From Bacillota bacterium (GTDB lineage Bacteria > Bacillota > Clostridia > Lachnospirales > Anaerotignaceae), in the NCBI GenBank assembly GCA_017547125.1, contig JAFYQL010000171.1:1-7486 (forward strand): a stretch of DNA of 7,486 nt. Reading direction: 5' to 3'. Positions 1 to 5,564 of the stretch are shown here, piece by piece. The translations under genes and the position numbers were made by a program. A model generated the notes under the pieces. That model was not told the DNA's origin. It ran no database searches and saw only the letters and a program-made list of their open reading frames with translations. Each line of letters begins with the position of its first letter. Within the stretch, counting starts at the first letter, position 1.

Positions 1-230
1 AGGCTGTCTGCGCCTACTGCTTCAATAACAGGGTTAACAAGTTTTTCCATTTCAGCAATAACTTCGCCTGCAAGAGCCTTGTCGTCCTGTGCTTCAAGGA
101 ATTTTTCGCACACTTTTAAAAGTTCCTGATTTGGTTTGTCTGTAGGGTTGCCACACATAAAATATGCGTCCATTTTGAATTTTTCTGTTGAAACAATATT
201 TTTAATAATTGATAAAATTTCTTCTCTCAT
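1..230 (-). CDS. Hypothetical protein, N-terminal 76 residues (3' end outside window)
   Basis: An open frame runs from ATG at 230 down to base 1 with no stop, so only the N-terminal 76 residues are visible. A Shine-Dalgarno-like AAAGGACGG lies about 11 bases upstream of the ATG, supporting this start. The protein begins MREEILSIIKNIVSTEKF and continues as a mostly helical, charged sequence with a Cys around residue 26 (YFMCGNP) and another near residue 41. It has no signal peptide and no membrane segment, so a small cytoplasmic helical protein is likely. The gene lies 74 bases downstream of the CrtO-like gene on the same strand and may be the third gene of that unit. The gap holds only a weak 5-bp hairpin. 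I do not recognise the family and assign no function. Confidence 0.7.
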   Translation of the reverse strand, partial: MREEILSIIKNIVSTEKFKMDAYFMCGNPTDKPNQELLKVCEKFLEAQDDKALAGEVIAEMEKLVNPVIEAVGADS

Positions 231-304
231 TTTATTTTCGCCGTCCTTTAATATTTATGTAAATAATCCATACAAAAATATGGTAGTATTTTACTTTTCC
301 AATG

Positions 305-883
305 TCAAGCCAAAAGTTTTGCTTTTTTTCTCTTTTCACGCTCTATTGCTTTTACAACTCGCGGTCTGTTATATCGCTGAATAACGATAAACTGTCCGTC
401 AAAAAGCATTGCCACAAAAGCACTGATGGCAAATATCCAAAATTCACCCCACAAAAGTGCAAAAAGCAACGTTGTAAGCGAAATAACTTCATTTACCCAA
501 TGGTCTGTTTCAGCCTTGCTCATTGTGTTTGCAATTTCTTCAAGAGAATAGTCTTTAAGTGAAAAGAGCTCCGGTCTGTATGTAAGGGCTTTGTCTTTCC
601 ATTTTTTAACCTTAAGTACTTTGTAAAGTTCCTTTTCAAAGTTTCTTTCATTAAACCACCAGTGACGATAGTCTATTTTGAAAAGCTTTGTTACGTTGCC
701 CATTATTATGCGTCCCCAGAAATGATACATAACAGTAAATGCTGTAACACCTGTCCACAGAACTGCTCCATTTGAACAGAAGCCTCCGTAATAAAGCACA
801 AATGAAACTATGCTTACTGCCACTGCAAGGGCAATTACGCAGTACATAAATATTGCCGAACCGCTTACTTTATGCTTTGCCAT
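305..883 (-). CDS. CrtO-like membrane acyltransferase family protein
   Basis: A 192-residue membrane protein. Hydrophobic segments lie at about residues 10-31, 40-60 and 133-161, and the C-terminus is basic (EREKRKKAKL). The second half carries the pattern I associate with the glycosyl-4,4'-diaponeurosporenoate acyltransferase (CrtO) family: KKW-K around W95, E125-x2-HW at 125-129, and QRYNRPR at 169-175. From memory, staphylococcal CrtO has the same E..HW and QRYNRPR elements in the same order, and a similar length. In Staphylococcus CrtO adds the fatty acyl chain in staphyloxanthin synthesis. No carotenoid gene is visible here, so the substrate is unknown, and the family assignment is firmer than the reaction. 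The ATG at 881-883 directly follows the rlmD TAA, and its ribosome binding site (AGAAGGTGAG) lies inside the rlmD 3' end, so translation is probably coupled to rlmD. Confidence 0.75.
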   Translation of the reverse strand: MAKHKVSGSAIFMYCVIALAVAVSIVSFVLYYGGFCSNGAVLWTGVTAFTVMYHFWGRIIMGNVTKLFKIDYRHWWFNERNFEKELYKVLKVKKWKDKALTYRPELFSLKDYSLEEIANTMSKAETDHWVNEVISLTTLLFALLWGEFWIFAISAFVAMLFDGQFIVIQRYNRPRVVKAIEREKRKKAKLLA

Positions 884-2245
884 TTATCTCACCTTCTGTA
901 AAAGCACCACTGTTTCCACATGGTTTGTACGTCCAAACTGGTTCATACATTTAACTCTCATTGTTTTGTAGCCGTTTTCTTCAAACACAACAAGGTCATT
1001 TGCAAGTGATGATGGCTTACAGCTTACATACACAATTTCAGGTGCGTCAAAGTTGATGATTTTGCCGATAGCCTTTGGATGAATACCTTCTCTAGGCGGG
1101 TCAACAACGATGATATCAGGCTTGTCTGTAAGTTCGTCAACCTTCTTAAGTACGTCGCCTGCAATAAATTCGCAGTTTGTGATACCATTTCTCACAGCAT
1201 TTTCATTTGCTGCAACAACTGCCTCTTCAACAATTTCAATTCCATAAACCTTCTTGCACTTTTCAGCCATAATCTGACCGATTGTACCTGTACCGCAGTA
1301 AAGGTCGAAAAGCACTTTGTTTTCAGCATCGCCGATATAATCCTTAACGATTGAATAAAGTTTTTCTGCACCCTTTGTATTTGTCTGAAAGAATGAGAAA
1401 GCAGTAATCTTAAATTCAAGATCAAAAAGTTTGTCTGTGAAATAATCTCTGCCATAAACAACCTTTGTATCGTCACTCTTAACAACGTCAGCAATACCGT
1501 CATTTACAGTGTGAAGAAGTGATACAATTTCGCCTTCAAGTTCAAGCGCAAGAAGCATATCTTTATATTCATTTACATCAAAAGTAATGTCACTTGATGT
1601 AACAAGGTTGATAAGGATTTCGCCTGTGTATGCACCTTTTCTTACTACAAGATGACGAAGTGTGCCTTCGTGTCTTGCTTTGTGGTAGAAAGATGTGCCT
1701 TTTTCACGGAAAAATTCAACACTGCCCTTGATGATGTTAAGGTAGTCGCTGTCAATGATGTTGCAGTCTGTAAGAGTTACAACTTCATAGTAGCTCTGTC
1801 TTTTTCTCATACCAAGTGAAAGCACGCCGCCTTTTTCAGTGTCGCCAAAAGAAAACTCGCACTTGTTTCTGTAACCTTCAAGCACAGGAGAAACTTCAAT
1901 GCCGTCAAACTGGAAATCTTTGATGCCTGCATTTTCAAGAAGCTTGAGCACCTGTTTTTCTTTGATTTCATTTTCTTTTTCGTTTGAAATATTCTGGTAT
2001 GCACAGCCACCGCATACATCAAAGTGGCTGCACTTTGGTTCAATTTCGTATGGTGCTTTTTCAAGAATTTCTTCAATTCTGCCTTCAAGCACACCGTTTT
2101 TCTTTTTTGTAATTCTCATTCTGATGCTTTCGCCCGGAAGTGAGTTTTTAATTACTACTTTATAATCTTCAAACTTACCCAATCCTTTGTTTGGGAAAGC
2201 AATATCTTCAATCTTTACATCTATAATTTCATTCTTCTTTGGCAT
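884..2245 (-). CDS. rlmD: 23S rRNA (uracil-C5)-methyltransferase, RlmD/RlmCD (TrmA/RumA) family
   Basis: This SAM-dependent enzyme methylates C5 of uridine in 23S rRNA; E. coli RlmD acts on U1939, and the Bacillus homologue RlmCD acts on both U747 and U1939. At 453 residues it is slightly longer than E. coli RlmD (433). An N-terminal TRAM domain spans about 5-62. The [4Fe-4S] ligands are C72, C78 and C81 (CxxFxxCGGCxxQ) plus C161. The SAM site includes FFQTN (284-288) and DLYCGTGTIG (314-323), followed by VDPPREG (381-387). The catalytic nucleophile is C409 in YVSCKPSSLANDL, and the general base is E444 in NHVETVVLL. Every expected catalytic residue is present. The start is ATG at 2245, behind a strong GGGGAGG. 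It is the first gene of a minus-strand unit with the CrtO-like gene abutting. Sequence alone does not say which uridine(s) it modifies; a tRNA (TrmA) role is less likely because of the TRAM domain and Fe-S cluster. Confidence 0.95.
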   Translation of the reverse strand: MPKKNEIIDVKIEDIAFPNKGLGKFEDYKVVIKNSLPGESIRMRITKKKNGVLEGRIEEILEKAPYEIEPKCSHFDVCGGCAYQNISNEKENEIKEKQVLKLLENAGIKDFQFDGIEVSPVLEGYRNKCEFSFGDTEKGGVLSLGMRKRQSYYEVVTLTDCNIIDSDYLNIIKGSVEFFREKGTSFYHKARHEGTLRHLVVRKGAYTGEILINLVTSSDITFDVNEYKDMLLALELEGEIVSLLHTVNDGIADVVKSDDTKVVYGRDYFTDKLFDLEFKITAFSFFQTNTKGAEKLYSIVKDYIGDAENKVLFDLYCGTGTIGQIMAEKCKKVYGIEIVEEAVVAANENAVRNGITNCEFIAGDVLKKVDELTDKPDIIVVDPPREGIHPKAIGKIINFDAPEIVYVSCKPSSLANDLVVFEENGYKTMRVKCMNQFGRTNHVETVVLLQKVR

Positions 2246-2310
2246 AATATCCTCCCCAATGAAGTTAAACTGTTTTATTCAGCTTTTTATAAAATCAATA
2301 ATAAAATATT

Positions 2311-2339
2311 TTGTATTTTTGCAAAACCTATGCTATACT
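2311..2339 (+). promoter_or_regulatory. Sigma-A-type promoter of the S1-domain gene
   Basis: The -35 candidate TTGTAT (2311-2316) and -10 TATACT (2334-2339) are separated by 17 bases, and the -10 has an upstream TG (TGCTATACT), making it an extended -10. Transcription would begin near 2346, giving a leader of roughly 40 bases before ATG 2384. The rlmD gene diverges from the same 138-base interval, but I could not find an equally good promoter for it. Confidence 0.6.
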
Positions 2340-2370
2340 TTTACGGTAAAACTAATTTATTTTTTATAGG

Positions 2371-2380
2371 AGTGTACACT
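2371..2380. promoter_or_regulatory. 10-bp perfect palindrome overlapping the ribosome binding site
   Basis: AGTGTACACT is a perfect palindrome lying between the Shine-Dalgarno AGGAG (2368-2372, sharing two bases) and ATG 2384. The SD-to-start distance of 11 bases is longer than at neighbouring genes. It has no loop, so it is not an intramolecular hairpin. It could be a protein-binding site or chance; its role is unproven. Confidence 0.3.
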
Positions 2381-2383
2381 TAA

Positions 2384-2842
2384 ATGTCAGAACCATTAGT
2401 AGTAGGAAGCATTGTTGAAGGCAAAGTTACAAAAGTAACACCATTTGGCGCCATTGTTGCCATTAACGGCGGCGGCCAAGGTCTTGTTCATATTTCTCAG
2501 ATTGCAAACACATTTGTTAAAGACATCAACGACCATATCAAAGTTGGTGATGAAGTTAAAGTTAAGGTTATGTCTATCGAAGAAGAAACAAACCGTGTTG
2601 CTCTTTCTATCCGTGAAGCTCTTCCAAAGCCTGAAAGAACAGAAAGAAAAGATCGTCCTTCAAAACCAAACTTCAAAAATCGTGAGTCAAGAGGCGACGG
2701 TGAAAGACCATCTTACGACAGAGACTATTCAGACCGTCCTGCTCAGTCAAACGACTTTGAAGATATCATGAAAGAATTTCTTAAACAGTCCAACGACAAA
2801 ATGGCGTCTCTCAGCAAACGTGCTAACAAAAAAGGGTTTTAA
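2384..2842 (+). CDS. S1 RNA-binding domain protein, YabR-like
   Basis: A 152-residue cytoplasmic RNA-binding protein. A single S1 (OB-fold) domain spans about residues 6-78, with the usual features: G8-x3-EGKVTKVTPFGAIV, GLVHISQI with H36, and DIND-HIKVGDEVKVKV at 48-62. A charged, Arg/Glu/Asp/Ser-rich linker (about 80-122) follows, then a conserved-looking tail FEDIMKEFLKQSNDKM (125-140) ending in a basic KRANKKGF. This order matches the Bacillus YabR/general stress protein 13-type S1 proteins found across Firmicutes, which are thought to associate with ribosomes or RNA; the exact role is not settled. It starts at ATG 2384 behind AGGAG and appears monocistronic: it has its own promoter upstream and a strong terminator 7 bases after the stop. 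Unlike Bacillus yabR it is not next to divIC in this window. Confidence 0.85.
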   Translation: MSEPLVVGSIVEGKVTKVTPFGAIVAINGGGQGLVHISQIANTFVKDINDHIKVGDEVKVKVMSIEEETNRVALSIREALPKPERTERKDRPSKPNFKNRESRGDGERPSYDRDYSDRPAQSNDFEDIMKEFLKQSNDKMASLSKRANKKGF

Positions 2843-2849
2843 AATTTAT

Positions 2850-2881
2850 GGTGCATATTTTTATGCACCTTTTTTATTTTT
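2850..2881 (+). terminator. Rho-independent terminator of the S1-domain gene
   Basis: The stem GGTGCATA (2850-2857) pairs perfectly with TATGCACC (2862-2869) across a TTTT loop, and a U-rich run (T7-A-T5) follows to about 2882. It begins 7 bases after the stop at 2842. In the reverse direction the tail is A-rich, so it works only on the plus strand. Confidence 0.9.
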
Positions 2882-2889
2882 AATAATTC

Positions 2890-2916
2890 AAACGGTGCCC
2901 GGAAGGCACCGTTTTT
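2890..2916. terminator. Second hairpin, terminator of the yhbY-nadD-yqeK-rsfS operon
   Basis: The stem AAACGGTGCC (2890-2899) pairs with GGCACCGTTT (2905-2914) around the loop CGGAA. It lies 5 bases past the rsfS stop on the minus strand, where only a short TTT then GAATTATT follows. On the plus strand it is followed by T5 and may back up the preceding terminator. It most likely ends the minus-strand operon and insulates the two convergent units. Confidence 0.75.
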
Positions 2917-2919
2917 CAA

Positions 2920-3252
2920 TTAAATTTCTTTTGCGTCAGCCCATACTCTGTCAAGGCTGTAAAAATCTCTCTGTTCACTGTTGAAAATGTGAACGATGAT
3001 GTTGCCAAAGTCAAGAAGAATCCACATACCGCCTGTGTAACCTTCTGAATGGTGAAGCTTAAGACCTGCCTTAAAAAGTTTTTCTTCAACAAGGTCAGCC
3101 ATTGCTCTGAGCTGGTTTGGGTTTGAACCACTGGCAATTACAAAAAAGTCAGCAATATTTGAAAGTCCTCTTAAGTCAAGCACTTTGATGTCTTTACCAA
3201 GTTTTTCATCAAGGGCGTCTTTGGCAATATTAGCCATTGCAAGCATATCCAT
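2920..3252 (-). CDS. rsfS: Ribosomal silencing factor RsfS (Iojap/YbeB family)
   Basis: RsfS binds ribosomal protein uL14 on the 50S subunit and blocks 30S joining, lowering translation when nutrients are scarce. The 110-residue length is normal for the family. Visible signatures are DLRGLSNIADFFVIASGSN (26-44), a helix with Q47-x-R49 (NPNQLRAMADLVEEKL), G71-x3-GMWILLDFGNIIVHIF (71-90) and the C-terminal R95-DFYSLDRVWADA. The start at 3252 is chosen over the internal Met3 and Met6 because GAGGAGG lies 8 bases upstream of it. That ribosome binding site is inside the end of yqeK and the yqeK TAA touches the rsfS ATG, so translation is probably coupled. It is the last gene of the operon; the usual Firmicute order yqeI-nadD-yqeK-rsfS is kept. 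Confidence 0.95.
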   Translation of the reverse strand: MDMLAMANIAKDALDEKLGKDIKVLDLRGLSNIADFFVIASGSNPNQLRAMADLVEEKLFKAGLKLHHSEGYTGGMWILLDFGNIIVHIFNSEQRDFYSLDRVWADAKEI

Positions 3253-3831
3253 TTATTTTTCCTCCTCAAACTGTTTATAAAATTCATACGCTTCAACACT
3301 TAACGGATGAAGTGTACGTCCTCTTTCTTTAACAAATTCAATAGTGTGTTTTAAAACATAAGCCATTGCCTTGTCGATATCTTCAAAGGCAATTTTTCTT
3401 GCTTCATCAAGGCTGTCAAATTTCTTTCTGTTTTCCTCAATGTAGTCAGCAATGAACACTATTTTTTCAAGCATAGTCATATCTGCTTTGCCTGTTGTGT
3501 GGTATTTTATTGCACCCAGTATTTCTTCATCTTCCACACCAAACTCTCTTCTTGCAACCTCTGCTCCAAGAAAAGCATGTGTAAGGTCTATAGTTTCAAG
3601 CATTATTTCATCAACATCAACATGAAACTCTCTGCAAAATCTTCTTTTCATATCTGCAGGATAGTCCTTTGCACAGTCGTGCATAAGTGCTGCCATTCTT
3701 GCCTTCGCTCTGTCATAACCATAATTTTCAGCAAGTCTGTCTGCCGCCTTAACCACGCCCATAGTGTGTATGTATCTTTCTATTGAAAGAGAAGACTGAA
3801 GCTTTCTTTCGCTTACTGTAAATGAAAGCAT
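3253..3831 (-). CDS. yqeK: YqeK-type HD-domain symmetrical Ap4A hydrolase
   Basis: A cytoplasmic HD-superfamily phosphohydrolase of the YqeK family, which cleaves diadenosine tetraphosphate (Ap4A) symmetrically into two ADP with a bound metal/iron centre. With the start used here it has 192 residues, close to the family norm. Metal-site residues, numbered from this start, are H22 (RYIHTMGV), H51-D52 (LMHDCAKD), H85 (LTHAFLGAE), H111 (IKYHTTGK) and D129 (IADYIEENR). The family-typical LHPLSVEAYEFY motif lies near the C-terminus. The longest frame would begin with GTG at 3840, but that GTG is part of the ribosome binding site GAGGTG (3843-3838), which sits 6 bases before ATG 3831; ATG 3831 is therefore the better start. 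The nadD stop lies only 12 bases upstream, and the rsfS start abuts the yqeK stop. Confidence 0.93.
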   Translation of the reverse strand: MLSFTVSERKLQSSLSIERYIHTMGVVKAADRLAENYGYDRAKARMAALMHDCAKDYPADMKRRFCREFHVDVDEIMLETIDLTHAFLGAEVARREFGVEDEEILGAIKYHTTGKADMTMLEKIVFIADYIEENRKKFDSLDEARKIAFEDIDKAMAYVLKHTIEFVKERGRTLHPLSVEAYEFYKQFEEEK

Positions 3832-3837
3832 TTTAAT

Positions 3838-3843
3838 CACCTC
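3838..3843 (-). promoter_or_regulatory. Ribosome binding site deciding the yqeK start
   Basis: GAGGTG directly follows the nadD TGA stop and stands 6 bases before ATG 3831. The in-frame GTG at 3840 lies inside this motif and has no Shine-Dalgarno sequence of its own, which argues against using it. Confidence 0.75.
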
Positions 3844-4479
3844 TCATTTATACAAACCATTTCCGATAATATACTTTTCAACATTTTCCGGTACAAAACC
3901 CTTTATACTTTCCCCTTTTGAAACATATTCACGTATTTCTGAAGAAGAAATATCCACCGCGGGAATTTCCATAATCTTTATGTCACATTCCTGTCTTTTT
4001 TTGAGTTCATCAACAAATGATATAAATTCACTTGTGTCATATCCCGGTCTTGTTACTGCTATAAAACTGCATATCTTAAGAAGCTCAGCAGAATTCTTCC
4101 ATGTATCAATAAGCAGCATTGCATCGGCGCCCATAACAAAATAAAACTTTTTGTCTTCGCCAAGTTCTGCTCTCAGCTGTTTTATTGTATCGATAGTATA
4201 TGTTTTTCCTTCTCTTTCAATCTCAAGTGAAGAATAAACAAAGTTTTCATACCCTTCCATAGCAAGACGAGTCATTTCGCCTCTGTGCTGGCTTTCAGTC
4301 ACAACCCTGTCATTTTTGTGAGGCGGGTTGCCTGAAGGAATGAATATCACCTTTTCAATATCACACCTTCTAAGTATTTCTTCGCCTGTTGTAAGGTGTC
4401 CATAATGAATCGGGTCAAATGTTCCACCAAGTATTGCAAAGCTTCTGCAGTTTTTAAGGCTTTTTAATCCGCTTTCCAA
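3844..4479 (-). CDS. nadD: Nicotinate-nucleotide adenylyltransferase NadD
   Basis: NadD transfers AMP from ATP to nicotinate mononucleotide, giving deamido-NAD in NAD biosynthesis. The nucleotidyltransferase signature GGTFDPIHYGH (residues 18-28, with the (H/T)xGH-type motif at H25-x2-H28) binds ATP. FIPSGNPPHK (46-55), FVMGADAM (114-121) with W127, and ISSSEIR (177-183) complete the usual set of motifs. Length is 211 residues with the TTG start at 4479, which lies 8 bases after AAGGAG. A GTG at 4488 would add three residues, but it overlaps that ribosome binding site. No ATG exists before the GGTFDP motif, so a non-ATG start is required either way, and the family usually begins only a few residues before GGTFDP, making this N-terminus about 12 residues longer than typical. 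It follows yhbY, whose stop codon is part of the nadD ribosome binding region, and precedes yqeK by 12 bases. Confidence 0.94.
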   Translation of the reverse strand: MESGLKSLKNCRSFAILGGTFDPIHYGHLTTGEEILRRCDIEKVIFIPSGNPPHKNDRVVTESQHRGEMTRLAMEGYENFVYSSLEIEREGKTYTIDTIKQLRAELGEDKKFYFVMGADAMLLIDTWKNSAELLKICSFIAVTRPGYDTSEFISFVDELKKRQECDIKIMEIPAVDISSSEIREYVSKGESIKGFVPENVEKYIIGNGLYK

Positions 4480-4487
4480 AATTAACA

Positions 4488-4494
4488 CTCCTTA
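4488..4494 (-). promoter_or_regulatory. nadD ribosome binding site overlapping the yhbY stop
   Basis: TAAGGAG contains both the yhbY stop codon (TAA, 4494-4492) and the Shine-Dalgarno AAGGAG for nadD. The following TTG at 4479 is spaced 8 bases away. The arrangement suggests ribosomes finishing yhbY initiate nadD. Confidence 0.7.
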
Positions 4495-4794
4495 TTTTTT
4501 GGCAGCCTTTGGAAGTTCAATAACAGGCTTTTTAGCAGCCTTGTAAAGTACAAATCTGTTGCCGATAACCTGAACAACATCTGCATGTGTTCTTTCAGCA
4601 ATTGTCTGTGCAACTTCTCTTGGTCCGAGAAGGTTGTTGTCAAGAACATTGATTTTTACAAGTTCTCTTGCGTCAAGGGCCTTTTCTACTGAATCTGTAA
4701 ATTCAGGTGTTACACCGCCCTTGCCTACGTGGAATATTGGGTCAATGCCGTTTGCAAGACCTCTTAAATAAGCTCTCTGTTTGCTTGTTAACAT
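4492..4794 (-). CDS. yhbY: YhbY/YqeI-family RNA-binding protein (CRM domain)
   Basis: A 100-residue single-domain CRM (CRS1-YhbY) protein that binds RNA and associates with pre-50S ribosomal particles during assembly. The domain fills the protein: LTSKQRAYLRGLANGIDPIF at the start, the RNA-contacting GxxG loop as GKGG (24-27, in HVGKGGVTP), then E37-KALDARELVKINVL, PREVAQTIAERT and VVQVIGNRFVLYK. A short Lys/Ala/Pro tail follows. The start ATG at 4794 has GGAG 7 bases upstream. It is the first gene of the operon with nadD, yqeK and rsfS. In many Clostridia obgE precedes it, but here the upstream neighbour is a divergent HD-domain gene, so the promoter should lie within 4795-4981. Confidence 0.93.
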   Translation of the reverse strand: MLTSKQRAYLRGLANGIDPIFHVGKGGVTPEFTDSVEKALDARELVKINVLDNNLLGPREVAQTIAERTHADVVQVIGNRFVLYKAAKKPVIELPKAAKK

Positions 4795-4823
4795 TTTAAT
4801 TCTCCTTTTTAAACTACTTTGTC

Positions 4824-4851
4824 ATACTATCCCTAACTAATACATTTTAAA
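4824..4851 (-). promoter_or_regulatory. Possible promoter of the yhbY operon
   Basis: On the minus strand TTTAAA (4851-4846) and TAGTAT (4829-4824) are 16 bases apart, each matching 4 of 6 consensus positions. The position, about 30 bases before the ribosome binding site start, is sensible and the operon needs a promoter in this gap, but the match is only fair. Confidence 0.3.
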
Positions 4852-4905
4852 CGTAAAATCAAGCCCCGTCAACACCATAAATGCCCTGTTTTCAAGCATT
4901 TTTCA

Positions 4906-4933
4906 TTCAAAACCATAAAAAATATGATATAAT
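4906..4933 (+). promoter_or_regulatory. Extended -10 promoter of the HD-hydrolase gene
   Basis: A perfect extended -10, TGATATAAT (TG at 4925-4926, TATAAT at 4928-4933), is preceded 16 bases upstream by TTCAAA (4906-4911, 4 of 6 to consensus). Transcription should start near 4940, leaving a leader of about 40 bases before ATG 4982. Confidence 0.7.
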
Positions 4934-4934
4934 T

Positions 4935-4962
4935 GTTTCATTGTAATATACTGATATGAAAC
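4935..4962. promoter_or_regulatory. Inverted repeat at the expected transcription start, candidate operator
   Basis: GTTTCAT (4935-4941) and ATGAAAC (4956-4962) form a perfect 7-bp inverted repeat with a 14-base spacer; arm centres are 21 bases apart, about two helical turns. It begins just after the -10 box and spans the likely start site, a typical repressor position. No regulator gene is adjacent, so function is inferred from geometry only. Confidence 0.35.
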
Positions 4963-4981
4963 TTTATTAAAAGGTGATTAT

Positions 4982-5536
4982 ATGAGCCACATGACAACAT
5001 ACACAAAATTAAGATTTAACCCGGTAAACCCCGATGCCAGCCATATCTGCTCCGAAGACATCGCCCATGCACTTTCTATGCTGACAAGAGCAACAGGTCA
5101 TTTTCCTCAGTTTTACTCTGTGGGTCAGCATTGTCTCAACTGCTGCAAAGAAGCCATGGAAAGAAATCTTCCTGTTTCAATATCACTTGCCTGCCTTCTT
5201 CACGATGCAGCTGAAAGCTACATAAGCGACCTTACACGTGCCGTAAAAGAGCAGATACCAACATACAACGAAATTGAAGAAAGACTGCTTGAAACAATAT
5301 ACACAAAATATCTTGGCAGAAATCTCACCGTTGATGAAGCCAGCGCAGTAAAAGAAATTGATGATTCAATGCTTTACTATGAGCTTAAGCATTTTATGGA
5401 TGAAGAAATAAAAACTGAGCCGCCTTATTTTATTTCAAAGCCGGATTTTTCTCTTCGCCCTTTTGAAGATGTTGAAAATGAGTACAAAAAAACTCTTTCT
5501 GCTCTTCTTTCACTTTATTTTGATTTATCAAAGTGA
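4982..5536 (+). CDS. HD-domain phosphohydrolase (YfbR-like)
   Basis: A 184-residue cytoplasmic HD-superfamily metal-dependent phosphohydrolase. Candidate metal/catalytic residues are H50 (FYSVGQHCLNC), H74-D75 with E78 (LLHDAAESY) and D127 (KEIDDSMLYYE). The N-terminal TYTKLRFNPVNPDASHICSEDIAHALS-type beginning with SMLTRATGHF is typical of a widespread group of bacterial and phage HD hydrolases related to the YfbR 5'-deoxynucleotidase. Nucleotide dephosphorylation is therefore plausible but the substrate is not determined. ATG 4982 follows AAAAGGTG by 5 bases; the alternative Met4 is spaced worse. It has its own extended -10 promoter, diverges from yhbY and is followed 28 bases later by a small membrane protein, so the two probably share one transcript. 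It is unrelated in detail to YqeK, the other HD protein nearby. Confidence 0.85.
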   Translation: MSHMTTYTKLRFNPVNPDASHICSEDIAHALSMLTRATGHFPQFYSVGQHCLNCCKEAMERNLPVSISLACLLHDAAESYISDLTRAVKEQIPTYNEIEERLLETIYTKYLGRNLTVDEASAVKEIDDSMLYYELKHFMDEEIKTEPPYFISKPDFSLRPFEDVENEYKKTLSALLSLYFDLSK

Positions 5537-5564
5537 TATAATCATACAAAAGGAGGTTTTTGAT

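Noticed and set aside
248..275. Promoter-like TTGTAT/TATTAA on the minus strand before the left-edge gene
   Set aside because: The -10 box would overlap the ribosome binding site, so transcription would start too late to include it.
268..283. CCATA/TATGG hairpin between the CrtO-like gene and the left-edge gene
   Set aside because: Only 5 bp, AT-rich, with no true U-run; too weak to call a terminator.
136..562. Plus-strand open frames opposite the left-edge gene and the CrtO-like gene
   Set aside because: They lie antisense to frames with good ribosome binding sites and family motifs, and their translations look like low-complexity antisense.
1079..2369. Open frames on both strands within and upstream of rlmD
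   Set aside because: rlmD has every family motif over its full length; the alternatives have no motifs or ribosome binding sites.
4879..4901. AAATGC/GCATTT inverted repeat followed by T bases in the divergent gap
   Set aside because: A weak 6-bp stem with an 11-base loop, and no gene is transcribed into it on the plus strand.
3253..5536. Two HD-domain hydrolases and an NAD enzyme close together as a nucleotide-signalling defence system
   Set aside because: YqeK and NadD belong to a housekeeping operon on the opposite strand; no cyclase, effector or mobility gene is present.
5463..5564. 34-residue N-terminal extension of the small membrane protein, overlapping the HD gene
   Set aside because: It has no ribosome binding site, while AGGAGG stands 8 bases before ATG 5565.
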